Source of the DNA: Bdellovibrio sp. qaytius
GTDB lineage: Bacteria > Bdellovibrionota > Bdellovibrionia > Bdellovibrionales > Bdellovibrionaceae
NCBI GenBank assembly: GCA_004011035.1
Contig: CP025734.1
Location: forward strand, 1,386,001 to 1,450,000
Direction: 5' to 3'
DNA: 64,000 bases
The translations under genes and the position numbers were made by a program. Each line of letters opens with the position of its first letter. The stretch's first letter is position 1. Positions 1-9,286 of the stretch are shown piece by piece. The notes below the pieces were generated by a model. The model made no database searches. It was not told the origin of the DNA and worked only from the letters and a program-made list of their open reading frames with translations.

Positions 1-96
1 TTCAGGGTGACTAATAATCTGAAGATCTAGTTCGCGAATTTGTTTTGTGTGGTCAGTGATTTTATTGATTTTATAGTTGTAAATTATACGGCTCAT
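1..96 (-). CDS. N-terminal fragment of an unidentified protein, cut by the window edge
   Basis: An open frame on the reverse strand starts at an ATG (96-94) and stays open for 32 codons to the window edge. It begins MSRIIYNYKINKITD and is rich in charged residues, with no signal peptide or membrane segment. The Shine-Dalgarno match is weak. It is divergent from the penicillin-binding protein gene at 209, so the 112 bases between them would hold both promoters. No family is recognisable from this much sequence, and it could be a chance open frame. Confidence 0.4.
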   Translation of the reverse strand, partial: MSRIIYNYKINKITDHTKQIRELDLQIISHPE

Positions 97-208
97 AACC
101 CGTATATTCGTTATTACAGCATAAATTGTCAAAGCAAACCTAAAGAATTTTCAACGGCCGGCTTACCCCTTGAAAGCCTTATAACCCCAAGGGTAAAACA
201 AGCGCTCG

Positions 209-1540
209 ATGTTTAAAAAATCACTTATCATTAGCATTGCATTTATCGTTCTTGCTGGCTGTACCCCAGGCTCGAGTTCATCAGGTATAGCAGATGCGGT
301 TTATTCGCCTAAAAAAGAAGAACTCATCCAAGTTCAGCCCACAGCACAACCAGCACGTAGTTTACTTTATAAAAATGATACAACAGTCAGCTATTGTGAA
401 TCTTCTTTAGATGGCACTCAAAATTACAGTGGTTATCGTGACAACAAACTTTATCCTTCAGCGTCAGTCTCAAAAGTTTTTTTAACAGCTTTTGCTTTAA
501 GTCGTTTAGGCACTGATTACAAATTTATGCATGAATGGAAGTTACGTAAAAACGCCAACGGCACATTTGATGCGTATTTAAATTCAAATTTTGATCCAGT
601 TTTTAATATCGAAAAAGCGCTGTATTCGATGGCGCAATTAAAACGTTCGGGTGTGGCCAATATCAGAAATCTTTATATTTCAAAATCAACACGCGTGTAT
701 TTGTCAGTTTTAAATAACCCACACATCGAACTTGATTCGGTTCCGGTGAACACAGATCAATCGATTGATAATTTAAAACTTATTTTTAATTCAAATAATT
801 GGGGTACTCAAACTGACCAAGCTCGTAAAAATGTAACTGATTTTTATGAACTTCAGGGTAAGTCGATTGATATCCCGTTAACATACTCTGTACAAAACGT
901 TATTTTAGATTCAAATGGCCAAGCCGCGGCAAGCTTTGCCGGGGCTACCGTTTTAAATATTCAATCCACTTCGTTATTTCGTTATCTAAAAGAGATTAAT
1001 TTAAATTCAAACAACTACATGACTGATGCCTTATTTGCTTTGCTTGGTGGAGAGATGGCGTTTCGCCAATTTCAAAAAGACAAATTAGGTTTAGGCTTAG
1101 AATCACTAGTTATGAAAACAGGTTCAGGCTTACCCGTGACGATTAACGGTGAGCGTGTAGATAACAAAGCCACGTGTTTTTCAATTTTAAAGGTGATGCA
1201 TTTTATTAAGCTTGTCGCTGATCAAGCAAACCTTGATCTTGGATATATTTTATTAACGGCAGGTCTTGATCACGGTACGTATGAGACTGATTTAGCGATT
1301 AATAAATCAGTGGTGTTAAAAACGGGTCGTCTGTATGACGTACCAACTTTAAATTTAGCAGGTATTGTGTCGACACAAAAAGGCTTAATGGTATTTGGCT
1401 TTTTAGGTCACGATTTTTCAAACGAAGACGAAGCTGAAATGATGAGTAAGCGTGATGGTTTGCTCGGTGATTTATTAAACTTCTATAAAGAAAAACCTCT
1501 GTTTAAAACACTTCCGCAAAACGATATTTTCTTCTTATAA
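209..1540 (+). CDS. D-alanyl-D-alanine carboxypeptidase, PBP4-type (peptidase S13) lipoprotein
   Basis: Penicillin-binding serine peptidase acting on periplasmic peptidoglycan stem peptides. The N-terminus is a lipoprotein signal with lipobox LAGC (Cys18), so the enzyme should be membrane-anchored. The three active-site motifs of the serine penicillin-recognising fold are visible in order: SVSK at residues 86-89, SNN near 268, and KTG near 371. At 443 aa the length suits the S13 (DacB/PBP4) family. It is monocistronic, with about 95 bases before the RHS gene. In predatory bdellovibrios secreted PBP4 homologues remodel the prey wall; whether this copy does so is inference. The motifs could also serve endopeptidase activity. 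Confidence 0.85.
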   Translation: MFKKSLIISIAFIVLAGCTPGSSSSGIADAVYSPKKEELIQVQPTAQPARSLLYKNDTTVSYCESSLDGTQNYSGYRDNKLYPSASVSKVFLTAFALSRLGTDYKFMHEWKLRKNANGTFDAYLNSNFDPVFNIEKALYSMAQLKRSGVANIRNLYISKSTRVYLSVLNNPHIELDSVPVNTDQSIDNLKLIFNSNNWGTQTDQARKNVTDFYELQGKSIDIPLTYSVQNVILDSNGQAAASFAGATVLNIQSTSLFRYLKEINLNSNNYMTDALFALLGGEMAFRQFQKDKLGLGLESLVMKTGSGLPVTINGERVDNKATCFSILKVMHFIKLVADQANLDLGYILLTAGLDHGTYETDLAINKSVVLKTGRLYDVPTLNLAGIVSTQKGLMVFGFLGHDFSNEDEAEMMSKRDGLLGDLLNFYKEKPLFKTLPQNDIFFL

Positions 1541-1635
1541 GGCTCTCTTTAAATTACAAATTTTACCTCATCGCACGAAATCAGTTTGCGTATAAATTGA
1601 TATTTATTTATAACCGTAGACTCTGAGGAGCCTAC

Positions 1636-4600
1636 ATGAAATCTATCTATCAAACGTTAATCGTATTGGCCGTTACTGGTTTTGTATCTCAAACATATGC
1701 TGCTTCATGCGCAGACGAGATCGAACGTGTTAAAAATGCGTGTTACGCAACGACTGGCCCAGTTGGAATGACGTTAGATTTTAAGGTTCGTTATATTACT
1801 GGCGGTTTCATCGGTGATTGTACAATGACTTGGAATGGCCACTCAGATACTGGTTCAGCCACAGTTTACTGTGATGGCCCAGTTCCTTCGCCACAGCCAG
1901 CGCCTACACCGGCACCTGCGCCTACGCCAAACCCAACACCGCAGCCGACTCCTACGCCAAATCCTGATCAAAACCCAGCACCCGCACCAAAAACATCTAC
2001 AAAACCTGCGCGAGATAAATCTGCTATCCAGTGCGGTTCAATTATTTTAACAGATAACCAAGTACTTGGTGAAACGATTCCAATTGTTGGTGCTAATTTT
2101 GATTTAGCTTATTTTACAAATAAAGTTTTAGGACGAAGCGGAGATTACACACTACATATTCCTCTGACATCAAGCGTGTACGATGCAAAATTTAGCCAAG
2201 TCAAATACGCGGTTAAGCTTAACGGTACACTTGTAGAATCAAAAACTTTACCAATTACTAAAAACCTAAGTATTGATTATATATGGGATGGTCTAACTAA
2301 GAATATTAGTTACGGATCAATTAATGCTGAAGTTAGTATTGAAAAAATCCCTGGTGGCAAGCCATACGTTTATTCGGTTCCAGTAGGTAGTTTTCAAGCA
2401 AAAAATGTAGGCTTAGGCGGTTGGGTTCCAACAGTTTATCATTTTTATGATATTGCAAGAAAACAAGTTTTACGTGGTGATGGTTCAAGTTTCTCAGCGC
2501 CCTATGAATACTTAGACGAAAATACGATGAGAGTGGTCGATACTGAGAGGTCACTCGTTTATAATTTCGATCCAAAAAATGGAAAACATTTGGCGACTCT
2601 TTCTTTTATTAGAGGAAGAGAATTGTTTTCTTTTCAACACGACGCTCGAGGATATTTAGCAAGCGTTACTGAACTATTTAAAGTTAAAACTATTTTTAAT
2701 CGTAACAGCGCAGGCGATTTGATCTCAATCACAGCACCTACTGGTGAAGTGACACAAATTACTTTAGATACTAATAAATACCTTTCAAGCACAACAAGCC
2801 CTGCAAACCAAGCGTATGCAGTCACTTATTATGATGTTAATGGATTACTAAAAACCTTTAGAAAGCCATTGGGTCAATTAAGTAGCTTCGATTATGATAA
2901 ATTAGGAAATTTACTTCGAGACGCCCATTCTGGTGGTTATTCTTTAACATTAGATAAAACTGTCAGTGGATCTGAAACGGTCATTTCATCTAAAACGCAA
3001 ATGGGGCGAACAACAACATACACTGAAGAAGAGGGTATGGATGGTAATTCTCCGTACTATGAAAGAGTTGATCGTAAAGCAGACGGGACGTTTAAACAAT
3101 TATGGACGACAGATGAGTTTAATATCACGTACACACGTAATATTTCAAATAAAGGTAAATTCGTTTCAAACGTAACAAGAACAAAACCAAGCACAAGATT
3201 TAAAAACGCACAAACTTTTTGGTATAATGTAGTATCAGGCACTACAACTTATAACTCTACAGTTAGAACCGAAGAGTGGAATGCTGATTGGGGGCCATTC
3301 GTTATAGTTTCTTTTTCGATTACTGATAATTTCAATGGCAATAAAACTACTACAAATTTCTTGTCAGAAACTGATACCATCACAACTGAATCACCAAGAG
3401 GCACTGATATATTCACAAAAATTGATGAGTGGGAACGCCCAGTTTCAATAAAGTTAGGCCAAGATTTAGCTACAACATTAACTTATTCCAATGAAAATCT
3501 AACTCGAATTGCTAAAGGAAAGCGTTTTGTAGATTACGCTTATGATCCAGTGACTAAAAGACTTTCTACAGTTAAAAATGCTCTTGGACAGAATACATTA
3601 TTTTCTTACGATTCCGCAGGAAGATTAACGTGTACTGAATATCCAAACGGTAAAAAGATTTTATTTGAATATAATGCAAACGATAAATTAATTGGAATCA
3701 CTCCAGCTCATAGACCAAAACACAGCTTTAATTTTAATTCTTTAGAATTACTTACGAACTACTTACCGCCAAATTTGTCGAACGATCTGCAAACGCCGAC
3801 TTCTTATTCTTATAATGAAGACAAACAGCCGTTATCTGTTGTTAATCCAGACGGAAAATCGATTAATTATAATTACGATCCAAAAACTGGAGTACTCACA
3901 ACAATAGATTCTCCAGAGGGAACTTATTCATATAGATTTAATACTTCGAGTGGCGAATATGATGATGTCGTTAATCCAAATAAATTAGAATCTGAAAAAG
4001 TAAGACTTGAGGATGGATTCTTACAGTTTGATGTTTTACGAATGCCAGAAACTTTTTTAGGCTTTTATAAAGCGATACCGGATTTAAACGGTAGAGTAAA
4101 AAAAGATGGAATTGGTGGCCTAAAAGATACGCCTATGATTTTAATTGATTATTCATACGGTGTTGATGAAAAGCTTGAAAAAGTTGGCGATGAACAAATC
4201 AGTTATGACGTATTTTCAAGTCGTATTAGTGGTACTAAGACTACAGCTGGTTCAAACTCAATTACTGATAGCTACCAATACAATGAATATGGAGAGTTAA
4301 GCACGTATACAGTTAAAAGTGGTAACACTGCTATTTATTCACTTAACTTATCATATGATCTATTAGGTAAAATTATTAAAAAAGTTGAAGCCATCAAAGG
4401 CAACTCTCAAACTTTTGAATACGCGTATGATTTAGGTGGTAGATTAATTGAAGTTAAGCAAAATGGTTCACTTAAAAGTAAGTATAGTTACGATTTAAAT
4501 GATAATCGTACTTCAGGAATTGTAAGCGGTCAGACAATAACGGCAAGCTTAGATAATCAAGACAGGCTTATTTCTTATAATTCAGAAAACTTTGAATATA

Positions 4601-5610
4601 ATAATAATGGCGATTTGATTTCGCGTAAAAACAATTTAACTAGTCAAAGTGTACAATACGCATTTAATTCATTTGGTAAAATCACTTCCGTACTAATGGG
4701 TTCGAAAACTGTCGAATACCAAATGGATGGCTATGGTCGTAGGGCTATTAATAGCATTAATGGCACTCCTCAAAATACTTATCTATATAAAGATCAAATT
4801 CGTTTAGCTGGTGTGGTTGGCGTAAATGGAATTGCGCTACAAGCTTTTGGCTATGGATCTAAATTTCATGTGCCTGACATCATGGTCATGAATAACGAGA
4901 CTTACCGAATAATCACAGATCAATTAGGTAGTGTAAGATTAGTTGTTAAGGTCGCTGATGGATCTATAGTTCAAGAAATGCTTCATGATGATTTTGGTCG
5001 TCTTTTAAAGAATACAAACCCGGGATTTCAACCCTTTGGATTTGCAGGTGGGTTGTATGATGCAAATACTGGATTAGTTCAATTCGGCGCACGTTGGTAC
5101 GATCCACAAGTCGGTCGTTGGATTAGTAAGGACCCAGTTGGATTTAATGGTGGTGATACAAATTTATATGCATATGTAGGTGGGGATCCGATGTCTAAGA
5201 TAGACCCAACAGGTTTGGCTGATCTCGATTTACTTCCTTGGAATTCGCCAGAGTCTAACAATTCAGCGCAAATGCAGCTAACACTAGACAACTTCTCCGT
5301 AACTGCTCATGGTACTTCTTCGCTTATCTTAGATTCAAATGGACTTCCGATGACGGCTTCGGCATTAGCATCAATGATAAGAGCCAATCCCAAATTTAAA
5401 GGGGTAAGTGGAGTTACACTTCACTCTTGTAATACTGGAAGACAAAGCGGTAACACAGATACATTTGCTCAACAGCTAGCGGATATTTTGGGAATTTCAG
5501 TGACAGCACCAAATGAATATATTGTACTAACAGACAAGGGAAAAACTAATTTTGATTATGGTGGAAGCTTTATAAAATTCTTACCTCGAAGTAAAGCACC
5601 GTTTCGATAA
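1636..5610 (+). CDS. Full-length secreted RHS-repeat polymorphic toxin with predicted caspase-like tip
   Basis: The 1324-aa protein has a Sec signal peptide (about 1-22), a Cys-containing N-terminal domain, a Pro/Thr-rich linker (about 83-122), a long series of YD/RHS repeats forming the expected cocoon, and the RHS-associated core near residues 1094-1190 ending in DPTGL. The remaining 134 residues are the variable tip. That tip carries AHGTS (His1225) and LHSCNTG (Cys1265) with an FAQQLA helix, the layout of clan CD (caspase/C80-like) cysteine peptidase tips. A GAGGAG Shine-Dalgarno precedes the ATG. It is the only complete RHS frame here and would be the donor scaffold for the orphan tips downstream. 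Family assignment is firm; tip activity is inferred from the His-Cys pair. Confidence 0.88.
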   Translation: MKSIYQTLIVLAVTGFVSQTYAASCADEIERVKNACYATTGPVGMTLDFKVRYITGGFIGDCTMTWNGHSDTGSATVYCDGPVPSPQPAPTPAPAPTPNPTPQPTPTPNPDQNPAPAPKTSTKPARDKSAIQCGSIILTDNQVLGETIPIVGANFDLAYFTNKVLGRSGDYTLHIPLTSSVYDAKFSQVKYAVKLNGTLVESKTLPITKNLSIDYIWDGLTKNISYGSINAEVSIEKIPGGKPYVYSVPVGSFQAKNVGLGGWVPTVYHFYDIARKQVLRGDGSSFSAPYEYLDENTMRVVDTERSLVYNFDPKNGKHLATLSFIRGRELFSFQHDARGYLASVTELFKVKTIFNRNSAGDLISITAPTGEVTQITLDTNKYLSSTTSPANQAYAVTYYDVNGLLKTFRKPLGQLSSFDYDKLGNLLRDAHSGGYSLTLDKTVSGSETVISSKTQMGRTTTYTEEEGMDGNSPYYERVDRKADGTFKQLWTTDEFNITYTRNISNKGKFVSNVTRTKPSTRFKNAQTFWYNVVSGTTTYNSTVRTEEWNADWGPFVIVSFSITDNFNGNKTTTNFLSETDTITTESPRGTDIFTKIDEWERPVSIKLGQDLATTLTYSNENLTRIAKGKRFVDYAYDPVTKRLSTVKNALGQNTLFSYDSAGRLTCTEYPNGKKILFEYNANDKLIGITPAHRPKHSFNFNSLELLTNYLPPNLSNDLQTPTSYSYNEDKQPLSVVNPDGKSINYNYDPKTGVLTTIDSPEGTYSYRFNTSSGEYDDVVNPNKLESEKVRLEDGFLQFDVLRMPETFLGFYKAIPDLNGRVKKDGIGGLKDTPMILIDYSYGVDEKLEKVGDEQISYDVFSSRISGTKTTAGSNSITDSYQYNEYGELSTYTVKSGNTAIYSLNLSYDLLGKIIKKVEAIKGNSQTFEYAYDLGGRLIEVKQNGSLKSKYSYDLNDNRTSGIVSGQTITASLDNQDRLISYNSENFEYNNNGDLISRKNNLTSQSVQYAFNSFGKITSVLMGSKTVEYQMDGYGRRAINSINGTPQNTYLYKDQIRLAGVVGVNGIALQAFGYGSKFHVPDIMVMNNETYRIITDQLGSVRLVVKVADGSIVQEMLHDDFGRLLKNTNPGFQPFGFAGGLYDANTGLVQFGARWYDPQVGRWISKDPVGFNGGDTNLYAYVGGDPMSKIDPTGLADLDLLPWNSPESNNSAQMQLTLDNFSVTAHGTSSLILDSNGLPMTASALASMIRANPKFKGVSGVTLHSCNTGRQSGNTDTFAQQLADILGISVTAPNEYIVLTDKGKTNFDYGGSFIKFLPRSKAPFR

Positions 5611-5624
5611 ATAATGAGGATTAT

Positions 5625-6074
5625 ATGAACGTAACAATTAGAAAATGTTTTATGATGTTGACGATAATCTTGTTAGTTTCGTGCACTCGAAGTGAAAATG
5701 AAACTACTAATCCTAATACGTTGGGTAAGACATCGAAGCCTCAATCCATATGGAATTCGAGTCAAGTACCCAAGTCCTTAACCGTGCAACAAATATTGAA
5801 AAATGCGCAGGAGGATTTCGACCTTGTAATTTTGGGCCGAAAACCGAAAAATTCAAGATCTGATGGTTCAGTTATGCTTGATGGCGGTACTGTTAAGTAC
5901 ATGGGAAGTGGGTACTATATTACAGTTCAGCAAAGAATTGGAACAGTTGGTGATGTGTTAGGTTTTTATTATGGTCCAATTGTAACATTTGTTGATGATG
6001 CTTTCACAGGTGAAAAGGTAATGTCTAATATTGTTTTTTACACTAAAGAAGAGTTGGATAAATTAAAAAAATAG
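5625..6074 (+). CDS. Small lipoprotein, probable immunity protein for the RHS tip
   Basis: This 149-aa protein begins 14 bases after the RHS stop behind ATGAGGAT, so it is translationally linked. The signal sequence ends in LLVSC, a lipobox-like site, placing it in the periplasm or membrane. The mature part is polar and soluble, with a small beta-rich region. I recognise no family. Position immediately after a toxin tip, small size and export to the compartment where a secreted peptidase would meet self-targets all fit an immunity role, but that rests only on context. Confidence 0.6.
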   Translation: MNVTIRKCFMMLTIILLVSCTRSENETTNPNTLGKTSKPQSIWNSSQVPKSLTVQQILKNAQEDFDLVILGRKPKNSRSDGSVMLDGGTVKYMGSGYYITVQQRIGTVGDVLGFYYGPIVTFVDDAFTGEKVMSNIVFYTKEELDKLKK

Positions 6075-6139
6075 CGAAAGTAATTGATAATTTTTTGTAT
6101 TTAAAAAGCTTTAAAAAGTTCTTCAATTTGTAGTTTCTA

Positions 6140-6148
6140 TCGTGCCAA
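6140..6148 (+). repeat. TCGTGCCAA element, outlying copy
   Basis: The 9-mer TCGTGCCAA followed by ACAATTGCC lies in the gap before the first orphan RHS tip. It resembles the inverted copy at 12378-12386, whose reverse complement reads TATCGTGCCAACAAATTGC. The two copies are about 6.2 kb apart in opposite orientation and bracket two RHS cassettes and the M28 module. The similarity extends beyond the 9-mer. Function is unknown; a recombination site is one possibility. Confidence 0.4.
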
Positions 6149-6233
6149 ACAATTGCCAAAAAATTCATATAAATGTAATAATATTTAGTAGCAGCGAGGT
6201 GCTATTTTCATCCATACAGCAGATAAATTTCAT

Positions 6234-6719
6234 TTGAGCGTACACAAAAATATTGGATGTAAAAGTGGGGAGACGAATTTGTTTGGGTATGTGGCCAATG
6301 ATCCTGTTAACTTCGTGGACCCTACGGGGCTTTACAGTTGCACATATTCAATCAGTTCTCATTCTATGAATTGCACGGCTGATACTGCTGGTAATCCAGG
6401 GTTCTCTAGCTCGAACTTTGTTTCAGGAAATGGAGCGAACCAAAATAATCCTAACGCCACGAACGTTAGAAATTCTGGTCCAATTCCTGCCGGAAGCTTT
6501 AATGTCGGCGGACAAGCTTCAAATAGTAGTCGAAGAAATTTGACTCCGCAGACAGGTACAGATCTTGGTGGACGTAATAGCTTTCAAATCCACGGCTGCT
6601 CAAATCCTGCGACTTGCTCAGATGGATGCATCGCGGCCACGACAAACGCAACCCGTGACGAACTCAATCGAATTTTTGGACTTGAAGAAGGACATAATAC
6701 AATTACGGTGGTACCATGA
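6234..6719 (+). CDS. Orphan RHS 3' end with L,D-transpeptidase-like (Tlde1/DUF2778-type) toxin tip
   Basis: The frame opens at TTG and begins inside the RHS core, at IGCKSGETNLFGY and VDPTGL, so it is a displaced cassette rather than a whole gene. The tip contains GPIPAG, then FQIHG (His120) and SDGC (Cys132), the order seen in Tlde1/DUF2778 L,D-transpeptidase-fold effectors that attack peptidoglycan in the periplasm. The last four bases overlap the next frame, although the better start of that gene lies 30 bases on. No RHS barrel is encoded, so as it stands the tip has no delivery module unless it recombines into the full RHS gene. Tip family is well supported by motif spacing; expression is uncertain. 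Confidence 0.72.
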   Translation: MSVHKNIGCKSGETNLFGYVANDPVNFVDPTGLYSCTYSISSHSMNCTADTAGNPGFSSSNFVSGNGANQNNPNATNVRNSGPIPAGSFNVGGQASNSSRRNLTPQTGTDLGGRNSFQIHGCSNPATCSDGCIAATTNATRDELNRIFGLEEGHNTITVVP

Positions 6720-6745
6720 GACCCAAGATAAGCATGGAGAAACAA

Positions 6746-7297
6746 ATGAGATTTTTTATTTTTGTAACTTTGATTGTGGCTGCCCTAAATGTTCATGCAG
6801 GAGCGCCTGAGGTAATAAAGTTGAAAGACTTGGGCTCAGCGAAAACTTCAAAGAAGGAAGTTCTAGCAAGGATCTTTGCAGATCAGAACAAATGGTCTGC
6901 CTATTTGGCTAAAATCGAATCTGGTCAGGATGCTTGGGTAAAGACTTGGCCAGAAATGCGCAAAGTTGCCGACGGTGGAGCCTCAGAGCAACTCGACATT
7001 GCGATGTATAAGTTGGTTGGGGTCAAAGCAACCGCTGTGCTGAAGATAATACAGAAGAACTGGAAGACTCAAGCCGAGGCTCAAGAAATCACCAAAAAGG
7101 TCTGCGGAAAAGCTGGAGAAGAGATTCAGGAAAATTCTTCGTTAACTTCTGTTCAGGAGAGGGCAAACGTGCTTTCTGGCATTCAGTTACGTCAGAAAAA
7201 AATAAACGAAGTGACGGACAAAGGTCTTTCGAATTTGAAGGCCAACTGCTTGTTGAGTCTTCAGGCTTCTGAGAGCTTTTGGAGCAAGAAAGAATAG
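6746..7297 (+). CDS. Exported probable immunity protein for the Tlde1-like tip
   Basis: I choose the ATG at 6746 because GGAG stands eight bases before it and the product then starts with a clean signal peptide ending VHA-GAP; an upstream ATG at 6716 would overlap the toxin stop. The mature protein (about 165 aa) is helical and Lys/Gln rich with no recognised domain. Export to the periplasm matches the compartment where an L,D-transpeptidase-like toxin acts. Its bases are visibly richer in G and C than the flanking array genes, which suggests separate acquisition together with its toxin tip. Confidence 0.62.
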   Translation: MRFFIFVTLIVAALNVHAGAPEVIKLKDLGSAKTSKKEVLARIFADQNKWSAYLAKIESGQDAWVKTWPEMRKVADGGASEQLDIAMYKLVGVKATAVLKIIQKNWKTQAEAQEITKKVCGKAGEEIQENSSLTSVQERANVLSGIQLRQKKINEVTDKGLSNLKANCLLSLQASESFWSKKE

Positions 7298-7393
7298 CCG
7301 TTTACCGTGACCAATTTTTCCCAGGCAGGTCAGCAAGCTCAGTAAATACATTATTATTTGAACTTTTATGATTTTTTTAAGTACAATTTAAGA

Positions 7394-8416
7394 ATGAGTT
7401 TCATTTCTACATTTAAGAAAAAATTACGAATCAGAAGAGGTTTTCTAACATTTATAATTTTATTAGTGTTCTCAATATGGATTATATGTGCGCAGCCAAT
7501 ATTTTTTAATCCAAGTGTTTTAAAATTAGCCCATTGGGCATCATCAGAAAATCTTCAAACCCACGTTAAAAAAATATCTGAAGACTTTTTCCCAAGGGAT
7601 TCTGAAAATACTGAAAATTTGAATCGAACAGCTGAATATATTAAAACACAGATAAAACAATTTAGCCGTGAAGTAAGTGAGCAAAAATTTACGGTTAAAG
7701 GAAAAGAATATAAGAATATCATTGCAAGGTTTGGCGCTCTTGGAAAACCCGTATTAGTCATTGGTGCTCATTATGATTCATGTGAAGAATTGCCAGCCGC
7801 TGATGATAATGCAAGCGGTGTGGCGGGGTTAATTGAGTTAGCAAGGCTTTTAACTCTTGAATACCCAACCAATTTCGAAGTTCAGCTAGTTGCTTACTCT
7901 ACAGAAGAGCCTCCTTTTTTCGGGTCTAATGATATGGGAAGTTACATTCATGCAGAAAGCTTAAGTAGAGAGAATAAGCCGGTCATCGGAATGCTTTCGC
8001 TTGAAATGATTGGTTATTTCTCTAACGCCTGGGGCAGTCAAAGTCTACCGTCATACCTCATGAGATTATTTTACCCATCAAAAGGAAATTTTATCGCCGT
8101 TGTTTCAGACTTTTCTAGTTACGCATTTACGAAAGATGTTAAACAGGGAATGCAGAGAAATTCAGAACTTTCCGTTTATTCTATGAATGGCCCACCAAGC
8201 TTTTACGGGATTGATTATTCAGATCACAGAAATTATTGGAAATTCGGTTATCCTTCGGTGATGATAACTGACACTGCATTTTTAAGAAATAAAGCATATC
8301 ACACAATTGGTGATACATTTGATAAGTTAGATTATCGAAAAATGGCTGAAGTGGTAACTAGTGTTCACCAGTTTGTAATCAAAAAAAATTTAGAATTAGA
8401 AAAGGTGAGTAATTGA
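7394..8416 (+). CDS. Membrane-anchored M28-family zinc metallopeptidase
   Basis: Predicted aminopeptidase-type enzyme. An N-terminal basic stretch and one hydrophobic segment (ILLVFSIWIIC) anchor it, with the catalytic domain outside the cytoplasm. Zinc ligands of M28 are seen in order: GAHYDS, DDNASG, STEEPP with the general base Glu and a zinc Glu, then later an Asp/His region ending YSDHRNYW. The ATG at 7394 is preferred over a TTG at 7358 because the shorter form begins with a normal anchor. It sits between RHS cassettes but has no RHS sequence, and its last bases overlap the start of the next gene. Substrate unknown. Confidence 0.8.
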   Translation: MSFISTFKKKLRIRRGFLTFIILLVFSIWIICAQPIFFNPSVLKLAHWASSENLQTHVKKISEDFFPRDSENTENLNRTAEYIKTQIKQFSREVSEQKFTVKGKEYKNIIARFGALGKPVLVIGAHYDSCEELPAADDNASGVAGLIELARLLTLEYPTNFEVQLVAYSTEEPPFFGSNDMGSYIHAESLSRENKPVIGMLSLEMIGYFSNAWGSQSLPSYLMRLFYPSKGNFIAVVSDFSSYAFTKDVKQGMQRNSELSVYSMNGPPSFYGIDYSDHRNYWKFGYPSVMITDTAFLRNKAYHTIGDTFDKLDYRKMAEVVTSVHQFVIKKNLELEKVSN

Positions 8417-8724
8417 AAAAAAATATTAAGAATATTTTGGTATCAACTTTAGTCCTCATAGGATTTTCCATAATTTCAATTTTATGCCTGAACTTTATAA
8501 GTGATTTTCCTTTGAAGCTAAATATAAATTACTTCGGATCTCCCAATTTTATTTTTGATTTACTTATCTCAATAGTAATTGGCTTTGTTGCAAGTTGTTT
8601 AGCATTTGGATTGTCTAAAATCATTTTTTTCAAACGTGATGTTAAATTACTCCATAGCACACTGTTAGGATGTATTTTAATTTTATCATTTTTGACGGTA
8701 TTAAGCTTGGTTAAAATTAGGTAG
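8413..8724 (+). CDS. Small three-helix membrane protein
   Basis: The 103-aa product starts at a TTG overlapping the peptidase stop, which implies translational coupling. Three hydrophobic stretches cover most of the protein and short basic loops separate them. I do not recognise a family. Coupling to the M28 peptidase suggests a partner or a protective role, but nothing in the sequence identifies one. Confidence 0.6.
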   Translation: MKKNIKNILVSTLVLIGFSIISILCLNFISDFPLKLNINYFGSPNFIFDLLISIVIGFVASCLAFGLSKIIFFKRDVKLLHSTLLGCILILSFLTVLSLVKIR

Positions 8725-8735
8725 GTAATTAAATA

Positions 8736-9194
8736 ATGAAAAGTGCACTGAAGATTGTAATGCTAAATTTGATTCTTTCATCTATTTCGATGGGCGCAGA
8801 GTTTTCTGGAAATGTAAAAATAAAGTCTATTCAAAATGTTGAACCAGAGTCGGTTATTATAGAATTCGAAAAACTTGACCGTAGTCATTTTTCGACAATG
8901 CCAGATAATGTTAAAAAGTTAAAATTTGATTATTTAAAATGGCCAAAAGATTCTAGAAATAATTCTTTGCTCGAAAAGCTAATGTTTTGGAAACGTAAAC
9001 CAGTGTATAAAAAAGAAGAGTTTGATAAATGTCTCAATTGGATGATTGAAAACCACAAGAATGGAAAAGAATTCATTTTGGGTCAAGTTGGTGGTGGTAG
9101 TTTTGAATTTTTTGGGGACGCAGTAATTGTCCCTTACTTGCATTTTAAAGAAGTTAATAATAGCGAAAATATATGTCTAATTGATTTAGGCTGA
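8736..9194 (+). CDS. Exported protein of unknown function
   Basis: The product has a signal peptide ending near SMGAEF and a mature part of about 130 residues containing two Cys that could pair. It starts 11 bases after the membrane protein and appears to be the third gene of the M28 unit. Its stop is followed within a few bases by open frame belonging to a truncated RHS gene, so this may be the left side of a recombination junction. No family recognised. Confidence 0.6.
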   Translation: MKSALKIVMLNLILSSISMGAEFSGNVKIKSIQNVEPESVIIEFEKLDRSHFSTMPDNVKKLKFDYLKWPKDSRNNSLLEKLMFWKRKPVYKKEEFDKCLNWMIENHKNGKEFILGQVGGGSFEFFGDAVIVPYLHFKEVNNSENICLIDLG

Positions 9195-9286
9195 GGTTAC
9201 CCCAAAAAATTAGACCACTTGCAACTTATGGAATTTTAACGAATAAATACAGTTACGATGGAAACGGAAACAGAATTTCTGGCGCT

